The translations under genes and the position numbers were made by a program. Of a stretch of 64,000 nt of DNA, positions 44,255 to 52,226 are shown in pieces. The first letter of the stretch is position 1; each line of letters begins with the position of its first letter. The notes under the pieces are model-generated. The model had not been told where the DNA came from. It was given only the letters and a program-made list of their open reading frames with translations, and searched no databases. This DNA is from Pseudomonas sp. S31 (GTDB lineage: Bacteria; Pseudomonadota; Gammaproteobacteria; Pseudomonadales; Pseudomonadaceae): positions 62,001 through 126,000 of the forward strand of contig NZ_JACVVE010000005.1 of NCBI RefSeq assembly GCF_016648105.1, given 5' to 3'.

Positions 44255-45106
44255 ATGATGAGCATTACCAAGATTTCGTCACAGAGAAGTTTTGATGGTT
44301 CGTATAACCGGTTCAAGCATCAATCCCAAGTGCTTGGTTGCGAAATGACCTTTGGTATTTACCTGCCCCCCAATATGGAATCGAGGCCAAGCGTTCCGGT
44401 ACTTTATTGGCTTTCCGGCCTGACGTGCACTGACGAGAATTTCATGCAAAAAGCTGGCGCACATCGACTGGCGGCTGAGTTAGGCATGGCTATTGTTGCA
44501 CCGGATACCAGCCCTCGGGGAGAGCATGTACCCGATGATGTAGATAAGTCTTGGGATTTTGGGCATGGTGCCGGTTTTTACATCAATGCTACTGAAGAGC
44601 CTTGGGCAAAAAACTATCAGATGCATGACTATATTGTAGAGGAGCTACCTGCGCTTATCGAAGCCAATTTCCTTGTGTCAGATAAGCGGGGCATCAGCGG
44701 ACATTCCATGGGCGGTCACGGCGCTCTGATTTGCGCGCTGCGAAATCCTGGTCGTTATCTTTCGGTTTCCGCATTTTCGCCCATAACTAATCCTGTTAAA
44801 ACGTCCTGGGGGCATAAGGCTTTTAGTCAGATGTTGGGTGACAATATCCAGAAGTGGCGGGAATGGGATACCTGCGAACTGATATCAAGTGCTCAAGAAC
44901 GGTTGCCTTTGTTGATAGATCAGGGAGCTGAGGACGAGTTTTTGCATAGCCAGCTTAAACCCGGATCGTTATCTTCTATAGCGTCGCGTTCTGGCCATGT
45001 GGCTAATATTCGTATCCATCATGGCTATGATCACAGTTATTATTTCGTCGCGTCGTTTATTGAGGATCATCTGCGCCATCACGCCAGCGCGTTGATTGAA
45101 GGCTAA
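44255..45106 (+). CDS. frmB: S-formylglutathione hydrolase
   Basis: A 283-aa alpha/beta hydrolase of the esterase D family. The nucleophile elbow is GHSMGGHGA, with the catalytic Asp in DQGAEDEFL and the His in HGYDHSYYF. It hydrolyses S-formylglutathione to formate and glutathione, completing oxidation of the formaldehyde released by the Ndm enzymes. ATG 44255 or 44258 may be the start. It follows ndmE by 67 bases and is distant from frmA (31871), with the whole ndm set between them. Confidence 0.92.
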   Translation: MMSITKISSQRSFDGSYNRFKHQSQVLGCEMTFGIYLPPNMESRPSVPVLYWLSGLTCTDENFMQKAGAHRLAAELGMAIVAPDTSPRGEHVPDDVDKSWDFGHGAGFYINATEEPWAKNYQMHDYIVEELPALIEANFLVSDKRGISGHSMGGHGALICALRNPGRYLSVSAFSPITNPVKTSWGHKAFSQMLGDNIQKWREWDTCELISSAQERLPLLIDQGAEDEFLHSQLKPGSLSSIASRSGHVANIRIHHGYDHSYYFVASFIEDHLRHHASALIEG

Positions 45107-45160
45107 ATATTAAAGTTCATAATTAATTTCTATATGGAACCTTGTAGCACGGAGGGGGGT

Positions 45161-45877
45161 ATGAATAGTTTCGAGTGTCAAATATTTCCGGGGGATGCCT
45201 TTAGAAATCTCAGGAGTTCCTCTTTATTACAGGGTAAGAAATTGCTGGGTAGTGGAAGCTTCAGTCTCGTTTTTGAGGGCAGTGAAGCAGATACCGTATT
45301 CCATCTTTCCATAGACAATGCAGGACATGATTTTTCGGTTAAAGCGAAGCAGCACTCAATAGATGGAGTGGCTAAAATACATAGGGATTTCGGTGCTGTT
45401 GCGCTGTATCAAGATGACGCTTTTTATCCTGACTACCTTTGGCTGGCTGAGTTGGAACTATTGCATCCGCTTTCGACTTCCCCTGCAGCCTTTCGTGAAG
45501 TTCAAGATCTACTGCGTATTCTCACTGGCGTTACAGAAGGGGTGATTTACTCTACCTTTAGCGAGAAATGTAAGTTGCTAGCGAGACTCAACCATGTTCC
45601 GATCTATCCTCGGACGATGCGATGCACCCAGGCGTTGAGAAAGCTTTTATTTAAGTATGTAACGACAACTTCTTGTGATGTTGATGTTCGGATATCTAAT
45701 TTTATGATTCGACCATACACTGGAGAGGTGGTTTTAAATGGCCCCGTAAATTGGCTGTGTGATATCTCACCGGAGCGCCAAGCTCAGTTAGCCCATTCGG
45801 AAATTATCCTTGACGGCACTCTTGCTCCGCAGGAATCAGCTCAGATCCTTCCATTTCAGCGTGTCGGGCAAGCCTAA
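45161..45877 (+). CDS. Kinase-fold-like protein, unknown function
   Basis: A 238-aa protein from ATG 45161, preceded by GGAGGGGGG; an upstream in-frame ATG at 45134 has no such site. A glycine-rich loop (LLGSGSFSLVFEG, residues 28-40) resembles that of protein kinases. A later DVDVRISNFMIRPYTGEVVLNGPV stretch resembles the catalytic-loop/metal region: D175 and N180 sit in D-x4-N spacing, and VLNGPV would replace the DFG-like VLTDPV, with Asp changed to Asn. If the alignment is right, it may be a pseudokinase. The family is not one I can name. It stands between frmB and pntAA and is followed by a 20-base perfect palindrome. Confidence 0.55.
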   Translation: MNSFECQIFPGDAFRNLRSSSLLQGKKLLGSGSFSLVFEGSEADTVFHLSIDNAGHDFSVKAKQHSIDGVAKIHRDFGAVALYQDDAFYPDYLWLAELELLHPLSTSPAAFREVQDLLRILTGVTEGVIYSTFSEKCKLLARLNHVPIYPRTMRCTQALRKLLFKYVTTTSCDVDVRISNFMIRPYTGEVVLNGPVNWLCDISPERQAQLAHSEIILDGTLAPQESAQILPFQRVGQA

Positions 45878-45880
45878 GCC

Positions 45881-45900
45881 TGAGACACTGCAGTGTCTCA
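45881..45900. terminator. Perfect 20-base palindrome between kinase-like gene and pntAA
   Basis: TGAGACACTGCAGTGTCTCA reads the same on both strands, 4 bases after the upstream stop codon. It may be a hairpin terminator without a T-run, or an operator for the pnt operon. Confidence 0.45.
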
Positions 45901-45981
45901 GCATACGCCTGAACTTCAAATATAAGAGTGCGCTATGATGTGAGATTGATACGTAGCGCCATCGAGTGTGAGGATATTGCC

Positions 45982-47103
45982 TTGCGAATTGGTATCCCGA
46001 AAGAAACCCTGGCGGGCGAAACCCGCGTTTCTGCAACTGTTGATACGATAAAAAAATATTTGCTCCAGGGGCATCAGGTAATTGTTGAGTCAGGAGCTGG
46101 GCTAAGTGCTGCAATTCCAGATTCAGCGTACAAGGAATGCGGGGCATCGATAGGCACTATGAGCGATGCATACGGCTGTGAAATCATACTAAAAGTACAT
46201 CCGCCAACGGATGAGGAGCAGAGTTTTATAAGTGAGGGAAGCTTACTCGTGGGTATGCTCAATCCTTTCAATGACCTCATGATCGGAAAAATGGCAGTAC
46301 GCGGCATCACCGCCTTCGCCCTGGAAGCCGCGCCGCGCACCTCGCGGGCGCAAAGCCTTGACGTACTGTCGTCGCAGGCCAACATCGCTGGCTACAAGGC
46401 TGTGTTGCTGGCCGCCCATCACTACCCACACTTCATGCCCATGCTGATGACCGCCGCCGGTACCGTTAAGGCCGCGCGCGTGTTGATCCTGGGTGCAGGC
46501 GTTGCCGGCCTGCAGGCGATTGCCACGGCCAAGCGCCTGGGCGCGGTGATCGAGGCGTCCGATGTACGCCCGGCGGTGAAGGAGCAGATCGAGTCGCTGG
46601 GCGCCAAGTTCATCGATGTGCCGTACGAGACCGATGAAGAGCGTGAATGCGCCCAAGGCGTAGGCGGCTATGCTCGGCCAATGCCGGCCAGCTGGATGCA
46701 GCGCCAAGCCCAAGCCGTACATGAGCGGGCCAAACAGGCCGATATCGTCATTACCACCGCTCTGATCCCCGGGCGCAAGGCGCCGACCCTGCTCAGCGCA
46801 GAAACCGTGGCACAGATGAAGCCCGGCTCGGTGGTCATCGACCTCGCCGCAGCCCAGGGCGGCAACTGCCCGCTGACGGTCGCCGACCAGGTGGTGCAGG
46901 CAAACGGCGTGACCATCGTCGGCCCGACCAACCTGCCGGCCCAGCTGGGCGCCGATGCCTCGGCGCTGTATGCACGCAACCTGCTGGACTTCATGAAGCT
47001 GCTGTTCGACAAGGACGGCGCACTGGTCATCAACCTCGAAGACGACATCGTCGCGGCCTGCCTGATGTGCCGCGACGGCCAGGTCGTCCGCAAGAACGGC
47101 TAA
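45982..47103 (+). CDS. pntAA: NAD(P) transhydrogenase alpha subunit part 1 (mosaic gene)
   Basis: A 373-aa NAD(H)-binding subunit of proton-translocating transhydrogenase: LGAGVAGLQAIATAKRLGAVIEASDVRP at about 165-193, GGYARPMPASWM and VVIDLAAAQGGNCPLT. I choose TTG 45982 (GAGG 8 nt upstream), which gives the family start MRIGIPKETLAGETRV; the upstream codons are not conserved. Composition changes sharply within the gene: the first 100 or so codons (to about 46290) use many A/T third bases, while the rest is strongly G/C-ending. This suggests recombination between a divergent 5' third and a P. putida-like 3' part, with the frame kept intact. The enzyme couples NADH/NADPH exchange to the proton gradient and could balance the NADH demand of NdmD. 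Confidence 0.88.
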   Translation: MRIGIPKETLAGETRVSATVDTIKKYLLQGHQVIVESGAGLSAAIPDSAYKECGASIGTMSDAYGCEIILKVHPPTDEEQSFISEGSLLVGMLNPFNDLMIGKMAVRGITAFALEAAPRTSRAQSLDVLSSQANIAGYKAVLLAAHHYPHFMPMLMTAAGTVKAARVLILGAGVAGLQAIATAKRLGAVIEASDVRPAVKEQIESLGAKFIDVPYETDEERECAQGVGGYARPMPASWMQRQAQAVHERAKQADIVITTALIPGRKAPTLLSAETVAQMKPGSVVIDLAAAQGGNCPLTVADQVVQANGVTIVGPTNLPAQLGADASALYARNLLDFMKLLFDKDGALVINLEDDIVAACLMCRDGQVVRKNG

Positions 47104-47114
47104 GGAGCACGACA

Positions 47115-47426
47115 ATGGAAGACATGCTGATTTCGCACGGCATCTACAACCTGATCATCTTCGTGCTGGCCATCTATGTGGGCTACCACGTGGTGTGGAA
47201 CGTCACCCCGGCACTGCACACGCCGCTGATGGCGGTGACCAACGCCATTTCGGCGATCGTCATCGTCGGCGCCATGCTGGCTGCGGCCCTGACCGTGACC
47301 ACCGCGGGCAAGCTGATGGGCACCCTGGCGGTGGCCCTGGCAGCGGTCAACGTGTTCGGCGGCTTCCTGGTCACACGCCGCATGCTTGAGATGTTCAAAA
47401 AGAAAACCAAGAGCGAGGCGCAATAA
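47115..47426 (+). CDS. pntAB: NAD(P) transhydrogenase alpha subunit part 2 (membrane)
   Basis: A 103-aa membrane subunit with three hydrophobic segments: LIIFVLAIYVGYHVVWNV, ISAIVIVGAMLAAAL and LMGTLAVALAAVNVFGGFLV, followed by a basic tail. AAGGAG precedes ATG 47115, 11 bases after pntAA. Codon use is strongly GC-ending, unlike most of the window. It forms part of the proton channel. Confidence 0.93.
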   Translation: MEDMLISHGIYNLIIFVLAIYVGYHVVWNVTPALHTPLMAVTNAISAIVIVGAMLAAALTVTTAGKLMGTLAVALAAVNVFGGFLVTRRMLEMFKKKTKSEAQ

Positions 47427-47431
47427 TTAGC

Positions 47432-48868
47432 ATGAGCATGAATCTGGTAACGCTCCTCTACCTCGTCGCCTCGATGTGTTTCATCCAGGCGCTCAAAGGC
47501 CTGTCGCACCCGACCACTTCGCGGCGCGGCAACCTGTTTGGCATGATCGGCATGGGGATCGCCATCCTCACCACGGTCGGCCTCATTTATAAGCTTGGCG
47601 CTGAGCTAGCCACCGCTGGCATCGGCTACGTGATCGTCGGCCTGCTGGTCGGCGGTACCGCCGGCTCGATCATGGCCAAGCGCGTCGAGATGACCAAGAT
47701 GCCGGAGCTGGTGGCGTTCATGCATAGCATGATCGGCCTGGCGGCGGTGTTCATCGCGATCGCCGCGGTGCTCGAACCGCAATCGATGGGCATCGTCGCC
47801 GCCATCAGCGACCCGATCCCCACCGGCAACCGCCTGGAACTGTTCCTTGGCGCGGCGATCGGTGCCATCACCTTCTCCGGTTCCGTGATCGCCTTCGGAA
47901 AACTGTCGAGCAAGTACAAGTTCCGCCTGTTCCAAGGCGCACCGGTACAGTTCGCCGGCCAGCACAAGCTGAACCTGATCCTGGGCCTGACCACCATTGC
48001 CTTGGGCCTGCTGTTCACCTTCACCGGCCATTACAGTGCCTTCACCTTGATGCTGGTTCTGGCCTTCATCATGGGCGTGCTGATAATTATCCCGATCGGC
48101 GGCGCTGACATGCCGGTGGTGGTATCGATGCTCAACAGCTACTCGGGCTGGGCCGCAGCCGGTATCGGCTTCTCGCTGAACAACTCGATGCTGATCATCG
48201 CCGGCTCGCTGGTGGGTTCGTCGGGTGCGATCCTCTCGTACATCATGTGCAAGGCCATGAACCGGTCGTTCTTCAACGTCATCCTTGGCGGTTTCGGCGG
48301 CGATACCGGTGCCGGCGCGGCGCAAGGCTCGCAAGAGCAGCGCTCGGTGAAGTCCGGCTCGGCAGATGACGCGACCTTCCTGCTGAGCAACGCAGACAGC
48401 GTGATCATAGTCCCGGGCTACGGCCTGGCAGTAGCTCGCGCCCAGCATGCGCTGAAGGAGCTGACCGAGAAGCTGACTCACAACGGTGTGACCGTTAAGT
48501 ACGCGATCCACCCGGTGGCGGGGCGTATGCCCGGGCACATGAACGTGCTGCTGGCCGAGGCCGAAGTACCGTACGACCAGGTGTTCGAGATGGAAGACAT
48601 CAACGCCGAATTCGGCCAGGCCGACGTGGTGCTGGTGCTGGGCGCCAACGACGTGGTCAACCCGGCGGCGAAGAATGATCCGAAGTCACCGATCGCCGGC
48701 ATGCCGATCCTCGAGGCGTTCAAGGCCAAGACCATCATCGTCAACAAACGCTCGATGGCCAGCGGTTATGCCGGTCTGGACAACGAGTTGTTCCACCTGG
48801 ATAAGACCATGATGGTGTTCGGTGATGCGAAGAAAGTTATCGAAGACATGGTGAAAGCGGTAGCTTGA
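47432..48868 (+). CDS. pntB: NAD(P) transhydrogenase beta subunit
   Basis: A 478-aa subunit with an N-terminal membrane region of about eight hydrophobic segments and a C-terminal NADP-binding domain (VIIVPGYGLAVARAQHALKEL, GRMPGHMNVLLAEAEVPYD, VVLVLGANDVVNPAA, IIVNKRSMASGYAGLDNELF). It is the last gene of the pnt operon. Third codon positions are mostly G/C, and composition falls again right after its stop, marking the end of the GC-rich tract that began inside pntAA. Confidence 0.94.
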   Translation: MSMNLVTLLYLVASMCFIQALKGLSHPTTSRRGNLFGMIGMGIAILTTVGLIYKLGAELATAGIGYVIVGLLVGGTAGSIMAKRVEMTKMPELVAFMHSMIGLAAVFIAIAAVLEPQSMGIVAAISDPIPTGNRLELFLGAAIGAITFSGSVIAFGKLSSKYKFRLFQGAPVQFAGQHKLNLILGLTTIALGLLFTFTGHYSAFTLMLVLAFIMGVLIIIPIGGADMPVVVSMLNSYSGWAAAGIGFSLNNSMLIIAGSLVGSSGAILSYIMCKAMNRSFFNVILGGFGGDTGAGAAQGSQEQRSVKSGSADDATFLLSNADSVIIVPGYGLAVARAQHALKELTEKLTHNGVTVKYAIHPVAGRMPGHMNVLLAEAEVPYDQVFEMEDINAEFGQADVVLVLGANDVVNPAAKNDPKSPIAGMPILEAFKAKTIIVNKRSMASGYAGLDNELFHLDKTMMVFGDAKKVIEDMVKAVA

Positions 48869-49034
48869 CCGAAATTGACTATCAACGGCGCTGGCTATCG
48901 CCCATGATTAGTTTTGTTGCGCAGTCATATTTTGCCAGTGATGCGGATTGGTTTTAGAGCGCTTAGTACTCTAGCAGAGATAATAAATAGAACAGTGTCT
49001 AAGCTGGTAACACTTGACGTAGTGAGGTACTAGT

Positions 49035-50120
49035 ATGTCATCCACTGGCTATCGAGAATATACGCATTCCGAACCTATGCAGTCCGTCGGTTTTCTCTTG
49101 CTTGATAATTTTACTCTGATATCTCTTGCGTCTGCTGTTGAGCCTCTGCGTATGGCGAATCAACTATCTGGTAGGGAATTGTATCGTTGGAGTACCCTTA
49201 GTGCCGATGGTGAACAAGTATGGGCCAGTGATGGACTTCAAATTACTCCAGACACTGGCGTCAGCAATGCGCCGATGATGGATACGGTGATAGTATGCGG
49301 GGGAGTTGGGATACAGAGTACTATTACGAGAGATCATATCATGTGGCTCCGTTCGCAAACTCGCAGATCCCAGCGTATCGGTGCGGTATGCACGGGTAGC
49401 TGGGCTTTAGCGTGTGCAGGGTTGCTGGATGGTTTTGATTGCAGCGTGCATTGGGAATGCTTAGCTGGTATGCAAGAAGCTTTTCCTCATGTTAATTTGA
49501 GTACCAAACTTTTTACCCTGGATCGAAATAGAATAACTTGCTCTGGTGGTACTGCACCTTTAGATGTGATGTTGCACTTAATAACCCGTGATCATGGTCG
49601 TGAACTTTCCGCTGCGATTTCCGAGATGTTCGTCTATGAGCGGATTCGGAATGAACATGATCATCAACGTGTTCCATTGAAGCATATACTTGATGCTAAT
49701 CAGCCTAAGCTGCAAGAAATAGTTGCGTTGATGGAGGCTAATACAGAGGAGCTAATTGATTTAGATGAGTTAGCTGAATATGTATCAGTGTCTCGCCGTC
49801 AGCTGTAGCGGATTTTTCAGAAATACTTGGGTTGCTCTCCATCTCGTTACTATCTAAGACTACGATTGATTCGTGCTCGCCAATTATTGAGGCAAACAAA
49901 TATATCAATAGTTGAGGTTGCTTCGGTTGTCGGTTTTGTCTCCACGCCACACTTTACAAAGTGTTATCGTGAGTGCTTCGGTTATCCTCCACGAAACGAG
50001 CGCGTCATCTCTGATAATAAACGTGTGGGGGAGGTCGTAGTGGGTGTGCCTTCCCGGAGAGACGTATATTTGAAGTTAGGTGAAGGTGGCGGTGAGTCAA
50101 CGCTTGGTAGTGTAAAGTAA
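49035..50120 (+). pseudogene. GlxA family regulator interrupted by an amber codon
   Basis: An ATG at 49035 (GAGG upstream) opens a DJ-1/PfpI-AraC regulator: MQSVGFLLLDNFTLISLASAVEPLRMAN, GAVCTGSWALACAGLLDGF and then LDELAEYVSVSRRQL. TAG at 49806-49808 is codon 258 and stops it inside the AraC domain. The same frame continues at once with RIFQKYLGCSPSRYYLRLRLIRARQLL and a second helix-turn-helix (VEVASVVGFVSTPHFTKCYRECFG) to TAA at 50120. The interrupted residue is normally Glu in such proteins, so a single GAG-to-TAG change explains it. The truncated product keeps the sensor but only part of the DNA-binding domain. A glxA-like gene is also associated with the caffeine cluster of P. putida CBB5. 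Confidence 0.85.
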
Positions 50121-50145
50121 TAAGCTGAGATATTCGTTGCGTTGA

Positions 50146-50475
50146 TTGATGTGCTTGCTTCAATATTTGCAGGAAATTCAAGGGGCAAAACGAATAACGA
50201 CTGCTAGAATTGATTTTAAAACTCAGCTTCTCATTGACGCAGGCGTTGCTGGCGGGATGCGTGTATTAGATACCGGCTGCGCGTCGGGTGACGTCGCCTT
50301 TCTCCTGAGTGGCATAGTTGGGATGACTGGTGAAGTCGTAGGGATCGACCATGATAAGGATGCGCTTGGTAGGGCGCGCAATCGCTCAAATATTGATCAC
50401 CTGCGGATTCCCAAATTCTTCGAATATGAGCTTCTCGACATGCCCGAATCGCTTGGGTCGTTCGAAGCCGCGTGA
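50146..50475 (+). pseudogene. Truncated SAM-dependent methyltransferase
   Basis: The 109-aa frame contains motif I VLDTGCASGDVAFLLSGIVG, followed by GEVVGIDHDKDALGRARNR and ELLDMPE, the N-terminal half of a class I methyltransferase. It ends at 50475, and nothing equivalent to the C-terminal half follows in any frame before the efflux operon. It is a degraded or deleted gene next to the broken GlxA gene. Confidence 0.65.
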
Positions 50476-50771
50476 CATGGCATACTCGGCAAAATGTCGA
50501 TAGAAACGCTGCTAAACACCAATGGCACCGGCAACTATCAGATTGCCCTTGGCAACGGTGCTCGCGTAATAACGGTACGCCGTGAGAGGATAGCCGTCGA
50601 GAACGCGCTCTTTCAATATTCGCAACCAATTGCTGCCCCAGCGCCAAAGCCTCTTACTCATCACTTTGAAGCTATCTTCCAGTGGACACGAAGATCTATT
50701 TGTACGGAGACTACTCGGCGGTTCGAAGCGTATAGGCAAAGAGGGAGGCGGGTTGCCACCTCCCTCGGTCA
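50476..50771. other. Gene-free stretch before the efflux operon end
   Basis: About 300 bases between the methyltransferase fragment and the end of the outer-membrane channel gene. Short frames show no recognisable product. Confidence 0.3.
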
Positions 50772-52226
50772 TTAATGGTTTGCAGCGACTCCAGATGCGA
50801 GCGGTGCGTCCCATTCACCGCCTAAGGCCTTAAACAAGGTCACCTGATTTTCGAATTTTTGCAGGCGCAGTGCGATCAGGCTTTGTTGAGCGGTGTACAG
50901 TGTTCGCTGTGTGTCGAGCACATCTAGATAGCGCGATATTCCGGTGTCGTAGCGCTGCTGAACCAGGGTAAAGGCGTTTTCTGCTGCTTGAAGTCGAACG
51001 GTCTGGGTTTCCAGACGATCATCAATATTGGCACGGATAGCTAACGCGTCTTTAACCTCTCTGAACGCTACCTGAATCGTTTTTTGATACTGCGCAACAG
51101 CCAACTCTCTATTAGTTTCTGCGACCTTCAGGGAGGCGTCGAGTGCACCCCCGGTGAATATCGGCACGTTGATTTGGGGTATGAACGACCACGATCGGTT
51201 GGAGCCCGAGAATAAAGTGCCTAAGGAATCGCTAGCTCTCCCCACGCCAGCTGTAAGGCTGATGCTTGGGAAGTAGGCAGCTCGAGCTGCTCCGATATTC
51301 GCATTCGCACCTTTAAGGGAGTGCTCCGCTGCGATTATGTCAGGACGATGCTGCAGTAGATCCGATGGTAAGCCCTCATTTATGAGGCTGCCCGCCATTA
51401 TTGATTCTATGTTAGTTGTTGGTAATAGGGATGCCGGCAGAGGATGGCCTAGCAACTGCTCCAGCATGTTCTCATCGGCGGAAATAGCGGTGTGCCAAGC
51501 TAGCTCGTCGTCGCGTGCGGTTTCGAGCTCTGCCAGGGCTTGGTGTGTTTCCAGCTGTGAGGAGGAGCCAGTCTGTTCGAGATCCGTTTGAAGTTGGTAT
51601 CCATCCTGACGACTGCGTACGGTATCTTGGGCTACCTGCAATTGCTCTAGATCTGCCGCAAGGCGGAGGTACGTATGAATGACCTCTGAGGTTAATGCGA
51701 GCTCCGCGCTTCGACGAGCGGCGACAGTTGACAAGTAATCCTGGATAGCCTGGTTTTCAAGGCTGCGAATTTTTCCGAAGAAGTCCAGCTCCCATGACGT
51801 AATCCCGACCCCGAGTTGGTACACGCGGCTAGTTTCTGCCTCGCCGGTGCTCGAAACAGATGCTGGGGTTCGGCCTGTCGTGCCATTGAAGCCCGCTCCC
51901 ATCGTAGGTACTAATTCAGAGCGTTGAATGCGGTATTGAGCTCTTGCTCGTTCTACATTTAAAGCGGCAATCACCAGATCTTGGTTGTTGTCGAGCGCAA
52001 TTTTAACGACGCGGCGAAGCTTCTGATCAGTTATTAAGTCTCTCCACTGAGTTACGGTTGCCATAGATTTTTGGTTTGGCTTATTCAGAGATTGTTCAAT
52101 ATTCCAGCTGTCACTGATCTTCGCGGATGGCTTTTCGTAATTCGGTGCAAGGGTTCCGGTACAACCGCCCACTATCAAGCTTGAGACCACCAAGCCCAAT
52201 CGGAAAATCGTATTAACGTTGCTCAT
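50772..52226 (-). CDS. Outer-membrane efflux channel (OprM/TtgC family lipoprotein)
   Basis: A 484-aa TolC-like protein. The signal peptide ends in a lipobox (SLIVGGC, Cys about residue 22), so it is a lipoprotein. Two repeats of the outer-membrane efflux domain follow (for example [37 protein letters not shown] and [23 protein letters not shown]). It forms the exit duct of the tripartite pump. Its ATG overlaps the stop of the RND gene by 4 nt. Confidence 0.9.
   Translation of the reverse strand: MSNVNTIFRLGLVVSSLIVGGCTGTLAPNYEKPSAKISDSWNIEQSLNKPNQKSMATVTQWRDLITDQKLRRVVKIALDNNQDLVIAALNVERARAQYRIQRSELVPTMGAGFNGTTGRTPASVSSTGEAETSRVYQLGVGITSWELDFFGKIRSLENQAIQDYLSTVAARRSAELALTSEVIHTYLRLAADLEQLQVAQDTVRSRQDGYQLQTDLEQTGSSSQLETHQALAELETARDDELAWHTAISADENMLEQLLGHPLPASLLPTTNIESIMAGSLINEGLPSDLLQHRPDIIAAEHSLKGANANIGAARAAYFPSISLTAGVGRASDSLGTLFSGSNRSWSFIPQINVPIFTGGALDASLKVAETNRELAVAQYQKTIQVAFREVKDALAIRANIDDRLETQTVRLQAAENAFTLVQQRYDTGISRYLDVLDTQRTLYTAQQSLIALRLQKFENQVTLFKALGGEWDAPLASGVAANH

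Noticed and set aside
45881-46310. Direct attachment-site repeats or an integrase explaining the pntAA composition break
   Set aside because: No flanking direct repeat, tRNA end or integrase gene could be seen; homologous recombination fits better.
46243-48538. Long minus-strand frames opposite pntAA and pntB
   Set aside because: High GC3 genes produce long antisense frames; the sense products are textbook transhydrogenase subunits.
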